A stretch of 64,000 bases of DNA from UBA11889 sp002313255. Its GTDB lineage: Bacteria; Pseudomonadota; Gammaproteobacteria; Pseudomonadales; Azotimanducaceae. Positions 7,838 to 16,317 of the stretch are shown here, piece by piece; position 1 is the stretch's first letter; each line of letters opens with the position of its first letter. The notes under the pieces were generated by a model. The model was not told where the DNA came from, searched no databases, and saw only the letters and a list, made by a program, of their open reading frames with translations. The DNA lies in assembly GCA_913045265.1 (NCBI GenBank), contig CAJWQX010000006.1:3233-67232 (forward strand), written 5' to 3'. A program made the translations under genes and the position numbers.

Positions 7838-9196
7838 TTGCGCCCTTTAATTGTCCTAGTCGTATTGGCTTTTGTTTCCAGTGCTGGAGATCCATTCGTC
7901 GATGTCGCGCCGAAAAGATTGGCGGCATATATAAGAGTTGATACGACTAATCCGCCGGGAAACGAAACCCGCGGTGTCGAATTTCTAGGGGCGATATTGC
8001 AACAAGCGGGCATTGCATACGACACGGCGGAATCCGCGCCAGGACGTGGGAACCTATGGGCACGATTGCGAGGCAATGGTAAGCCTGGATTGGTCCTTCT
8101 ACATCACATTGACGTGGTTCCGGCCAATGCTTCGTATTGGAGCGTCGATCCCTACGCGGGTGTGATCAAAGATGGGTACCTCTACGGTCGGGGTGCGCTC
8201 GACATGAAAGCGCTTGGCGTTATGCAGCTGCAGGCATTTTTGGCTCTACACGCGTCCGGCAGTAAATTAATTCGAGATGTTCTCTACGTAGCAACGGCGG
8301 ATGAAGAGGCCGGGGGTTTCTTGGGTGCTGGTTGGTTGTTGGAAAACCGTCCGGAGATCTTTGAAGGCGTCGGCTACGTACTTAATGAAGGCGGCGGCGG
8401 TCGACAATTTGGTGCGGACACGGTTTTTTTTGTGGAAGTCACGCAGAAAGTACCAGTTTGGTTGCGACTAACGGCGAGGGGTCGTCCGGGTCATGGTTCT
8501 GTACCACTACCGCAGACTGCGATTACGCGTATTTTGCGCGCGGGACAACGCCTTGCAGACACCCGCTTCGAACCGCGGGTTATCGAGCCAGTTGCTAACC
8601 TATTGCAAGGGGTAGCACCATTTCAGCGTTCCGAACTCAAAAGTGCATTTGAAGACATAAGCGCCCATGTAACCGACGCAGCGTTCATGCAGATGTTACA
8701 CATGACCGCGCCTGGATATCATGCTCTGCTACGAAATACATGCTCGCTGACGACGTTACAAGGTAGTAAAAAAATTAATGTGGTGCCGCCCGAGGCAGTA
8801 CTCGAACTCGATTGTCGATTGGTACCCGATCAAGACGTAGACGAATTTATTGCGGAAGTGACGACCGTAGTGAATGACGGAGATGTGAGTATCGAACGCA
8901 TTATGAGTTTCACGCCTGCGAGCAGTTCCATGGATACGTCCTTGTATCGATTAATTAAGGCTAAGACCGGTGAGTGGTTTCCCGGATCGACGACGATTCC
9001 AGGGGTATCGACGGGGTTTACCGACAGCCACTTCTTTCGCGATGTAGGGATCCAAAGCTACGGGTTTTCGCCGACCGTCCTGGCGGAAAACGAAGGCGTC
9101 GGCGTTCACGGGAATGACGAACGCGTTTCGTTGGAGACTCTGACAAAAGGGACAGCATTTATGGTTGACCTGGTGCGGTCTTTCGCTACCGACTGA
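7838..9196 (+). CDS. M20 family metallopeptidase, probably exported
   Basis: A two-zinc aminoacylase/carboxypeptidase of the M20 clan. H90-x-D92 (LLHHIDVVPA), D122 in GRGALDMK, and the TADEEAGG block with E156/E157 supply the metal and catalytic residues; the dimerisation domain begins near the RGRPGHGS motif. The first 17 residues are hydrophobic (PLIVLVVLAFVSSAG), consistent with a short signal peptide. The TTG start at 7838 lacks a strong ribosome binding site, so the N-terminus is tentative. It shares a 71-base divergent region with the LLM gene. Confidence 0.85.
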   Translation: MRPLIVLVVLAFVSSAGDPFVDVAPKRLAAYIRVDTTNPPGNETRGVEFLGAILQQAGIAYDTAESAPGRGNLWARLRGNGKPGLVLLHHIDVVPANASYWSVDPYAGVIKDGYLYGRGALDMKALGVMQLQAFLALHASGSKLIRDVLYVATADEEAGGFLGAGWLLENRPEIFEGVGYVLNEGGGGRQFGADTVFFVEVTQKVPVWLRLTARGRPGHGSVPLPQTAITRILRAGQRLADTRFEPRVIEPVANLLQGVAPFQRSELKSAFEDISAHVTDAAFMQMLHMTAPGYHALLRNTCSLTTLQGSKKINVVPPEAVLELDCRLVPDQDVDEFIAEVTTVVNDGDVSIERIMSFTPASSSMDTSLYRLIKAKTGEWFPGSTTIPGVSTGFTDSHFFRDVGIQSYGFSPTVLAENEGVGVHGNDERVSLETLTKGTAFMVDLVRSFATD

Positions 9197-9282
9197 GTTT
9201 CCAGAAGCGCGTTCTAACAGCGCCTACCGTGATTGTTAACTTGGGTTAGAATCGCAGAGCTTGGATTACCAGGGGTGCCCGC

Positions 9283-10326
9283 ATGTCGAATCTTCTATTC
9301 ACGCGCGACGAGCTAATGACGGATCATAATTTTGCTTCGGGGCACGTTGTCGAAGGTCAGGTATTGCATGGCGGTTTCAGTTCCGACGGCGATTACCTGC
9401 CCCCGCGCTCCGAAATAAGAGGAGTTGCAATCGCCAACTGGGCCGACGCTCTACGTGCTCGTGGTGGTGATCTTTTAGACGCAGATGCGTCTCTTTTGCG
9501 TGGACCTCGCGTACCGAATTCAGAGCAACAGCGCTTGCTGATCCGTGAAGGCCTTGGGCAAACCTTTTGGAATACCCTGACGATTACGGGAAAGATCGAA
9601 GGCCGTGGTCGGATGATCGCCGACATGCCGTTCCCGGACATGCAAGAGTTGGTGGTTGAAGACATTAGCGAAATGGCGATCGGGCATCTAAAGAAGGGCC
9701 TGCTAGAAGCCCACGGAATTGATGAGGGTGGTCAACCGGAAAAAAGTATTGGGGGCCACGATGTGATGTGGTTTGTCGCTCGCGATTTGGTTTTTGGTCC
9801 CGAAGCGTACCCTGACATTGAGCCGCCTCAAGGTATAAGTCGTGCAGAGGCAGGTCGACGGTGGATGCCGCAAATTCCACAGCCGTACGAGTTGGCACTT
9901 AGTTTTTTGATGAATTTGTTGGTAATTGAATTTCGCGCTGAAATAGGGTTTGCCAATACACAAGAAACGTTGCGAACCGATGATTTGTTCACCGATAAAC
10001 GTGTGGAAGCAGAGTTGGCTGCGGAAATAGTTGAGAGAATTCGGACGGACGAACGCATCCACGTCGAATCTCTACGCCTATACATTGGTGAATTACGGTC
10101 GTTACATTTCAAAACAGAGGGTGGCGGGACCGCGCTAGGAAGCGACGTGCTGGATCCGTTTTGGGAACAACTCATTGCCTGGGCGACGGGACAACAGCCT
10201 CGTATCGCCGCTGAACAGCAATACAACGTTATTAAAGAACGCATCCTTAAGCACGATGAAGGTGAACGCGTGCTGGGGCGATTTGAAGCGTTGGCAGATG
10301 GCGATTTCATGGTCGCCGCTGGCTGA
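9283..10326 (+). CDS. unknown protein, possibly ferritin-like metal protein
   Basis: I do not recognise the family. The 347-residue soluble protein is largely helical. Acidic and His pairs typical of ferritin-like folds appear: E130 with H135, E142 with H144, E216/E220 and E257xxH260, which could form a di-metal site, but this is inference. The ATG at 9283 follows AGGGG. It is 22 bases upstream of the HPPK-DHNA gene, so it probably heads the folate operon, though no known folate function is evident. It shows no signal peptide and no membrane segment. Confidence 0.6.
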   Translation: MSNLLFTRDELMTDHNFASGHVVEGQVLHGGFSSDGDYLPPRSEIRGVAIANWADALRARGGDLLDADASLLRGPRVPNSEQQRLLIREGLGQTFWNTLTITGKIEGRGRMIADMPFPDMQELVVEDISEMAIGHLKKGLLEAHGIDEGGQPEKSIGGHDVMWFVARDLVFGPEAYPDIEPPQGISRAEAGRRWMPQIPQPYELALSFLMNLLVIEFRAEIGFANTQETLRTDDLFTDKRVEAELAAEIVERIRTDERIHVESLRLYIGELRSLHFKTEGGGTALGSDVLDPFWEQLIAWATGQQPRIAAEQQYNVIKERILKHDEGERVLGRFEALADGDFMVAAG

Positions 10327-10348
10327 AGAACACTTCAGCCTGAGTAAG

Positions 10349-11227
10349 ATGATTGACGTTTTCGTCGGGGTTGGTAGCAACATCGAGCCGGACGTGCGTA
10401 TCGGCGCGGCGTTGGCGGATTTGCGCGAGCGATTTGGGGCGATCGAGCTGTCCACTGCGTATCAAAACCCGGCCATCGGGTTTGAGGGTGATGATTTTAT
10501 TAATCTGGTGGTTCGTTTTCGAACGGTGATTCCGTTGTCGGAGGTGCTTGGTATCCTCCATGAAATCGAAATCCGGGGTGGCAAAGATTTGGCGGCGCCG
10601 CGAATGGCATCGAAAACCATCGATCTTGATTTACTATTGTTTGGGGACTTGGTTATTGAGAATGACCGCCTAGTTCTACCTCGCCCGGAAACTTTGACGG
10701 CTGCGTACTACTTAAAGCCTTTGTCCGAATTAGAACCGGATCGCGTTCACCCCGTAGTTGGAAGAACGTTTGTCGAGCTTTGGTCTCGGTGGGAGGGCGA
10801 AGCTGGCCGGCTCGTGGCTCACGCGGTAGCGTGCAACCCCGTTTCAACGCGAACGCGAGGGCGACCAGAATTGCGGGTAGACGACCTCCGCGTAGCCGTC
10901 CATCTTGGCGTACCCGATAGTGAACGCGAGAATCCTCAGGAAGTGTCGATTTCTATAAACGTCACGTTTCCGGACGTGCCCGAAGCGTGCCGTACCGACG
11001 AGATCGATGGAACAATAGACTACGGTGTTATGTGCCGACACGTTATCGCGCTCGTCGGCTCCCGCGCGTTTCGGACGATTGAACATCTTGCCGGATGTTG
11101 CATAGACGAATTAAGCGAGATGTTGACTGAATCTGGTTCTGAGCTAACGCTCGAAGTACGTAAGTGCCAACCCCCCATCCCAGATCTCAAGGGTGGAACG
11201 GCATTCATCATGCGGACGCGTCGATGA
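10349..11227 (+). CDS. HPPK-DHNA fusion (FolK-like / FolB)
   Basis: Residues 1 to about 160 are a 6-hydroxymethyl-dihydropterin pyrophosphokinase domain (FVGVGSN, DFINLVVRF, TIDLDLLLFGD). The C-terminal part is dihydroneopterin aldolase: it keeps Glu in GVPDSERENPQ, Tyr in IDYGVM, Glu in FRTIEHL and a Lys in VRKCQPP. Together they would cover two successive folate steps. The kinase domain lacks the RWGPR arginines and the usual His (PRPETL in place of PH) of canonical HPPK, and resembles the FolK-like proteins found beside folB in pseudomonads. The ATG at 10349 is chosen by homology. The stop overlaps the next start (ATGA). Confidence 0.85.
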   Translation: MIDVFVGVGSNIEPDVRIGAALADLRERFGAIELSTAYQNPAIGFEGDDFINLVVRFRTVIPLSEVLGILHEIEIRGGKDLAAPRMASKTIDLDLLLFGDLVIENDRLVLPRPETLTAAYYLKPLSELEPDRVHPVVGRTFVELWSRWEGEAGRLVAHAVACNPVSTRTRGRPELRVDDLRVAVHLGVPDSERENPQEVSISINVTFPDVPEACRTDEIDGTIDYGVMCRHVIALVGSRAFRTIEHLAGCCIDELSEMLTESGSELTLEVRKCQPPIPDLKGGTAFIMRTRR

Positions 11228-12492
11228 GCGTCTTGCTTGGTCTCGGGTCTAACCTTGGAGACCGATGTACTAATTTGGAAAAAGCGATGGGGGCGTTGGA
11301 AGCGCTATCAGGAACCTCGCTGCTTCGATGGTCTACGGTGTACGAGAGTGAAGCGTTACTTGCACCAGAATCACCGTCGAAGTGGGACAAACCATTCCTG
11401 AACGTAGCTGTAGAACTTTCAACGCCCTTGAAGCCCCACGACCTTTTGGCAGCAACCCAAGAAATTGAGAGGAGCCTCGGTCGGGTCGATGCAGAGCGCT
11501 GGGCTCCGAGGATTATCGACGTTGATATGCTGGCGTACGACGATGAGACAATCGTCACGCCTGACCTCGTTATTCCTCACGTTGGAGTGAGCGAACGCGC
11601 CTTTGTGTTGGCCCCGTTGGCAGAAATCGTCCCATCCCGCCGTCTCCCCGGTACGAAGGAGAACATTCTGCAACTCAAGCGTCGGACCAACGAATTACTA
11701 CCCGCATGGATGAGCGTAATCAACGTTACGCCTGACTCGTTTTCAGACGGCGGACGCTGGTTAAAGGGCGATGAGCCAGCCACAGTAGAACCTGAAATTC
11801 TCGACGGTAATTACATTGATGTTGGTGGCGAATCGACGCGCCCCGGGGCCGTCGACGTCGATCCTGAAACGGAGTGGCGCCGGGTTGCGCCCGTGTTAGA
11901 GCATCTCGATCAACAGTTTTCGGGGCGACTGCTTCGACCGAAAATAAGCATTGACACAAGATCCCCAACGACGGCTTCTCGGGCGATCGACGCCGGCGCG
12001 TCAATCGTTAATGACGTGAGTGGTCTCGCTGATCCCGCGATGATTGAGGTTCTTGCTGGTAGTCGATGCGATATTGTACTAATGCATAGTTTGTCGGTAC
12101 CCGCCGATCCCAGTAACGTGCTACCGCTCGACTGTGATCCGTTAGCTGCTCTATGCAGTTGGTTTGCCGAACATCTTGAAACACTCGGAAGAGCTGGCAT
12201 AGCGCTCGAGCGCGTGATCATCGATCCGGGCATTGGTTTTGGCAAGACTGCGACGCAGTCACTAGAAATCATCGGTCGAGCACGAGAATTGATGGAACTC
12301 GACTGTCGGGTGATGTTTGGTCATAGTCGAAAGTCTTTTCTTGAGCCGATGACGAGGGTCCCGCCGAACGAACGCGATCCAGAAACGTTAGCTGTGTCAG
12401 CGAGACTAGCGAGTCGTGGCGTCGACATACTGCGTGTCCACACGCTCGACTCACACCGCCGCTTTTGGCGCGTATATCAGCGGACGGTATGA
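11224..12492 (+). CDS. HPPK-DHPS fusion (FolK / FolP)
   Basis: The first 155 or so residues are a complete HPPK: GLGSNLGD, FLNVAVEL, RWAPRIIDVDML and PH...RAFVLAPLAEI retain the ATP and magnesium residues. The rest is dihydropteroate synthase with INVTPDSFSDGG, GGESTRPG, IDTRSPTTA, IVNDVSGL, IIDPGIGFGK and GHSRKSF, joining pABA to the activated pterin. A bacterial HPPK-DHPS fusion is unusual; plants and apicomplexans have such fusions. With the preceding gene it gives two HPPK domains in tandem, this one being the canonical one. ATG 11224 overlaps the previous stop, so translation is coupled. Confidence 0.9.
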   Translation: MSVLLGLGSNLGDRCTNLEKAMGALEALSGTSLLRWSTVYESEALLAPESPSKWDKPFLNVAVELSTPLKPHDLLAATQEIERSLGRVDAERWAPRIIDVDMLAYDDETIVTPDLVIPHVGVSERAFVLAPLAEIVPSRRLPGTKENILQLKRRTNELLPAWMSVINVTPDSFSDGGRWLKGDEPATVEPEILDGNYIDVGGESTRPGAVDVDPETEWRRVAPVLEHLDQQFSGRLLRPKISIDTRSPTTASRAIDAGASIVNDVSGLADPAMIEVLAGSRCDIVLMHSLSVPADPSNVLPLDCDPLAALCSWFAEHLETLGRAGIALERVIIDPGIGFGKTATQSLEIIGRARELMELDCRVMFGHSRKSFLEPMTRVPPNERDPETLAVSARLASRGVDILRVHTLDSHRRFWRVYQRTV

Positions 12493-12808
12493 CGCGCCTT
12501 GCGGCAGCGATTCGTAGAGAGCCGGAGACCCTGAGACATTTTTTAACCGTCTATTGGGGTTGTTATTGGAGACTCGCGGATTCGTTCGGTTGTTTCATTT
12601 CGCGAGTTGGCTGGGCGGGCCGCTGCGCGTGGCAACGTGGGAACATAAGGCTCTGAGACTGAGAGGTGAAACCGTTCGGTTCAAGATCGGCGCTCGAATT
12701 TCATATAGCGAGTTCGAAGGATGTCACTTTCGGCACGCACTGACGGGGGTTTTACGCGAAGCCCTATCGTCCCTCGGACGGACTGAGGCCTCGCTCACTG
12801 ATAACTGA
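12489..12808 (+). pseudogene. frameshifted tail of a PlsC-like lysophospholipid acyltransferase
   Basis: An ATG at 12489 overlaps the folP stop and runs to a TGA at 12654-12656. A second frame, open from 12518 to the stop at 12808, encodes RLFHFASWLGG, LRVATW and LRLRGETVRFKIGARI. That pattern matches the C-terminal end of lysophospholipid acyltransferases (LRTALLPRELLNKRGKTV..IG.PI). No HxxxxD active site is present, so at most a truncated, frameshifted remnant survives. The 3' end overlaps the convergent DUF169 gene by 14 bases. Chance similarity cannot be excluded. Confidence 0.4.
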
Positions 12809-13577
12809 CACCCATCCCAGCTCTAACATCGTTGTTAATCCCGTATTGAGGGATGGGGTAGCGCAACCCGTTGCGAGATAAGTGGTCAAGTCCGTCGATC
12901 ACTTTGGGCAAGAAATGGGGTGGAATAGCCATCAGCAACTCATCTTCCATCACCCCTCCGTAACGTCTTTCCGCAAAACACGGGATCGAAAGGCTTGGTT
13001 CTCCCGTTGCTAGTGCGCGGCCCCAACTGTCGGCGCAGGCACTTTCGCCTACGCAACCCCACTCCAGTTTCTTGTAACCCGTCCACTGCAAGCCGTTAAT
13101 GAACAAGATCATTTGCGCTGGTGTCGCGTAGATAAGACAGATATCTGGAGGAGATAGGCGGCCACTCGCGAGTGGGCTTACGGCCATGGCTTCGAAAGCG
13201 CCGTATGGAACAACGTCCATTGCATGCTGGTGTTTGGATGATTCTTCCTTAGTTTCGTACCAAACGCCAGCCATGTTGTTGCCGGACAACCATTCGTCGC
13301 TGCGGGGCGCGAGGCCAATGACCGCCTGACATTGAGCACCCACGAGGTCGTCGGCAGTGATACCGACGGTCCAACCGTTACGACATGCCTGTCCGACGAT
13401 CTGATCCGTCGTGTGGACGACCGAAGGCCGACGTATTCTCGGGATCGCTTCCATATCTGTTTTGTTTTCGAACATTTTCATACCGATGGGAGTGGTTCTC
13501 AGTCGAAGGAACCGATTCAGATCGGTGACAATCTGATTCCAGTCAACGTTCGTATGATCCGTAGCGATAACGCTCAT
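12795..13577 (-). CDS. DUF169 family protein
   Basis: A 260-residue soluble protein whose layout (N-terminal RFLRLRTTPIGMKMF, central GLAPRSDEWLSGNN, then CLIYATPAQM and CVGESACADSW) is that of the DUF169 family, of unknown function. Cysteines in SACADSW and SIPCFAERRYGG are conserved-looking and could bind a metal or cluster. It begins 16 bases after the stop of the enoyl-CoA hydratase gene on the same strand, so they are probably co-transcribed, hinting at a role in CoA-ester or aromatic degradation (inference). Confidence 0.78.
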   Translation of the reverse strand: MSVIATDHTNVDWNQIVTDLNRFLRLRTTPIGMKMFENKTDMEAIPRIRRPSVVHTTDQIVGQACRNGWTVGITADDLVGAQCQAVIGLAPRSDEWLSGNNMAGVWYETKEESSKHQHAMDVVPYGAFEAMAVSPLASGRLSPPDICLIYATPAQMILFINGLQWTGYKKLEWGCVGESACADSWGRALATGEPSLSIPCFAERRYGGVMEDELLMAIPPHFLPKVIDGLDHLSRNGLRYPIPQYGINNDVRAGMGVSYQ

Positions 13578-13593
13578 AGTCCTAGCTCCTCGA

Positions 13594-14433
13594 TCAATCG
13601 ATCATGATTCGTTGGAAATCCGGGGGTCGTTTTTCGACGAAGGAACTGACGCCTTCTTTAAAATCACCTCGGCCAAGGCTTTCGTCCATCCATTGGTTAG
13701 ATTCAACCATTGCGGATCCCAACTCTTGGTTTAGATGCCTGTAAATTTGTTTCTTCATCATCATTAAGGACATGGGTGCTGATGACGCGGCGATTTGCTC
13801 GAGAAACTCGGTCGCTTCCTGAACGCACTCCCCAGGTTTACAGAGACGGTTGGCGTAGCCTATACGGTACGCTTCCTCGCCCTCGAATTTTCGCGAGCTC
13901 CAGAGAAGATCCAAAGCGTGTGCGGGACCGATTATCCGAGGCAACATCCAGCTGGTGCCATGTTCTGCGATTAATCCTCGCTGCGCGAATGACGTTGTTA
14001 ATCGCGCGGTTCGATCGACGAAACGGAGGTCACAAAAAGTCGCATAACTAAAACCCAGGCCGGCACAGGCACCGTTGATCGCAGCAATCAACGGTTTGCG
14101 CAATCCGAGAAAATAGGCGGGCGCGATTTTGAAATTGGGATCATCGTCTGGATTGCCCGGATCCGACGCAAGGTGCTCGTGTACGTTCCCGAGGCGTTGG
14201 CCCGCTTCGCTCATTGCACCCAGTGCGTTCATGTCGACGCCGGAACAAAACCCACGACCGGCACCGGTAAGCACCGTGCCGATAACATCGGCGTTCTTTT
14301 CGGATTCCCCAAGCGCATGTCTGATTTCTGCCTGCGTCAGATCGGTCAAGGCATTCAATGTATCGGGTCGGTTCATCGTCAAAACTGCCACCGAACCGGT
14401 TATTTCGTAGAGAATTTCTTTGTATAGGCTCAC
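13594..14433 (-). CDS. enoyl-CoA hydratase/isomerase family protein
   Basis: Crotonase-fold protein acting on an acyl-CoA. The oxyanion-hole segments GAGRGFCSGVDM and AAINGACAGLGFSYA are present, followed by the RIIGPAHALDLL and RIGYANRL blocks. The GTG at 14433 has a strong GGAGG six bases upstream, better than the TTG at 14457. Canonical GGTQRLPR is replaced by HGTSWMLPR, so specificity may differ from true hydratases. The DUF169 gene follows in the same direction. Confidence 0.88.
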   Translation of the reverse strand: MSLYKEILYEITGSVAVLTMNRPDTLNALTDLTQAEIRHALGESEKNADVIGTVLTGAGRGFCSGVDMNALGAMSEAGQRLGNVHEHLASDPGNPDDDPNFKIAPAYFLGLRKPLIAAINGACAGLGFSYATFCDLRFVDRTARLTTSFAQRGLIAEHGTSWMLPRIIGPAHALDLLWSSRKFEGEEAYRIGYANRLCKPGECVQEATEFLEQIAASSAPMSLMMMKKQIYRHLNQELGSAMVESNQWMDESLGRGDFKEGVSSFVEKRPPDFQRIMID

Positions 14434-14547
14434 GACTACCTCCAGGATTCGAGTCAAAGATCACGTCGAAAGAGTAACTTGATTCGAGTTAATGTCGAAA
14501 CTATCGATTACTTGATTTTAGTTCGAAACCGATTGCCGCCAGCCGAG

Positions 14548-14817
14548 TCAAACCGCGCAACGCCTAAAGTGCAAATTCCTTGGATAGAGTCGGATAGAAG
14601 TAGGGAGCGCCAGTGCGATTCCGCTGCCCCAGAAAAAAGTCCAGTAAGCTGGATCTTTTATAACAGCGTTCATTACGGCATTGGGAAGCGGGCCGATCGG
14701 GAAATCTCCGTTGATGAGGGCGAGATTGATGGCTTGATAACCTGGAACGCTGACCGCCTCGATGTAGCCGTCGGGAAGCGTAGCGTCCAACCGGGATTGT
14801 AATTTGGACAGTAACAT
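14548..14817 (-). pseudogene. N-terminal fragment of a SAM methyltransferase
   Basis: The 89-residue frame starts at an ATG and contains VPGYQAINLALIN, PLPNAVMNAVIKDP and AYWTFFWGSGIALA. This is the N-terminal arrangement of nicotinamide N-methyase/L11 methyltransferase-like proteins, just before the SAM-binding glycine motif. The frame then ends and the next 115 bases before the hydratase gene hold no VLDxGxG motif in any minus frame. It looks like a gene truncated by deletion; a real short protein is less likely. Confidence 0.45.
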
Positions 14818-15136
14818 CGTTAGTGTGATTGTTGCATTAGCACGAAGCGCAAGAGCACGTGATCAAAAGTCAGGTGGGAGTCCGCTCGTTAACAGAAGAC
14901 GCACAAACGTGGTGGGGCGGTTGACCGCCGCTGCAAGAGTCTGATTCCATTACCAGACCAAGCATTTTGGGCATTGGGGAAGGGCATGCAAATTGCCGTG
15001 TCGAAATCACGGCCTGGCGCACGTGTTGGCCTGTTCGAGTCATCGATCGGCGAAGGTGCAATTCGCGAACACAGTTGAATATGATACAGAGCCGCACGTG
15101 GAGCACGGCGGTCAAAATGATACGAGGGGAAATAAG
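14818..15136. other. 319-bp region without a recognisable gene
   Basis: This stretch separates the methyltransferase remnant (leftward) from the acyl-CoA dehydrogenase (rightward). I see no conserved coding frame, tRNA or strong hairpin. It should carry the promoter of the dehydrogenase gene; GAGGGGA at 15124-15130 is that gene's ribosome binding site. It may contain further decayed sequence of the methyltransferase locus. Confidence 0.5.
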
Positions 15137-16282
15137 ATGCCGATGATTCTCAATGAAGAACAAAACCAGCTTAAAGACATGGCAAAGTCCTTCTGTACGG
15201 ATAAGGCGCCGATTGATCAACTCCGTCGGCTTCGGGACGAAGACAATGCGGACGGTTTTGATCGAGAAACATGGTCGGCGATGACCGAACTCGGATTTGC
15301 AGGAGCACCCTTCCCCGAGGAGCACGGCGGGATTGGTTTCGGATACAAGGGACTCGGGGTCATCACGGAAGAAACAGGACGAACCCTGTCGGCGAGCCCG
15401 CTCTTTGCCAGCGTGTGGCTCGGTGGTACGGCGGTGAACATTGGTGGTTCGGTTGATCAGAAAACTGAGATTCTTCCAAAAGTTGTGGCGGGTGAACTTC
15501 TACTCGCCCTGGCTTTGGAGGAGTCGCATCGACATGATCCTTATGGGATTGCTACTTCAGCATCAGCGTCGGGTGATGGCTATACGATTTCGGGGTCCAA
15601 GAAATTTGTATTGGACGGGCATGTCGCGGATCAGTTGATCGTCGTGGCGAGAACAGCGGGTTCGCCGGGCGAACGTGAGGGGTTGACGCTTTTTCTCGTC
15701 GATCGAGAAGCCGAAGGAGTGTCAGTGACACGGACGAGGATGGTTGACAGCCGTAATGCAGCCAATATCGATTTCAACAACGTGGCAGTCGCGAGTGGAG
15801 CCCGAATCGGTGACGAAGGTAAAGGTGCGGATATTCTTGATCCGACGTTAGATATTGGACGGATTGGGATCGCCGCGGAAATGCTGGGCAGTACTCAGGA
15901 ATGCTTCGAACGAACCGTTCAGTACCTGAAGGATCGAGAGCAATTTGGTGTTCCCATTGGCTCCTTTCAGGCGCTCAAACATCGGGCAGCCAACATGTTC
16001 TGCGAGGTTGAGCTCTCGAAGTCGGTTGTTTTGGAAGCGTTGACCGCGTTGGACGAAGATCGAGACGCGAGTGAAATCGCGAAGCTAGCAAGCCTGACGA
16101 AGGCTAAAGTCGGTGAGACTTTTCACACCGTGTCGCGAGAAGGTATTCAGATGCACGGTGGCATTGGAATGACAGATGAATTCGATATTGGCTTTTTCAT
16201 CAAGCGCGCCGCGGTGACGGAGCAGACATTGGGCGACGTGAATTTTCACCGCAATCGTTACGGGGATCTTGAAGGATACTAG
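15137..16282 (+). CDS. acyl-CoA dehydrogenase
   Basis: FAD-dependent dehydrogenase forming an enoyl-CoA, with electrons passed to ETF. The N-terminal helical domain carries LGFAGAPFPEEHGGIGFGYKG; the middle domain has LALALEESHRHDP; the C-terminal domain has DREQFGVPIGSFQALKHRAANM and QMHGGIGMTDEFDIGFFIKRA. At 381 residues it is the usual length. The ATG at 15137 has GAGGGGA six bases upstream, and upstream in-frame codons look non-coding. Chain-length preference is not evident. Confidence 0.9.
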   Translation: MPMILNEEQNQLKDMAKSFCTDKAPIDQLRRLRDEDNADGFDRETWSAMTELGFAGAPFPEEHGGIGFGYKGLGVITEETGRTLSASPLFASVWLGGTAVNIGGSVDQKTEILPKVVAGELLLALALEESHRHDPYGIATSASASGDGYTISGSKKFVLDGHVADQLIVVARTAGSPGEREGLTLFLVDREAEGVSVTRTRMVDSRNAANIDFNNVAVASGARIGDEGKGADILDPTLDIGRIGIAAEMLGSTQECFERTVQYLKDREQFGVPIGSFQALKHRAANMFCEVELSKSVVLEALTALDEDRDASEIAKLASLTKAKVGETFHTVSREGIQMHGGIGMTDEFDIGFFIKRAAVTEQTLGDVNFHRNRYGDLEGY

Positions 16283-16317
16283 ACCAATTTCGTGAGATCA
16301 CTAGACTGATAAGCCGT

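Noticed and set aside
14870..15325. Minus-strand frame of about 150 codons before the acyl-CoA dehydrogenase
   Set aside because: It overlaps the well-supported start of the dehydrogenase and has no conserved features.
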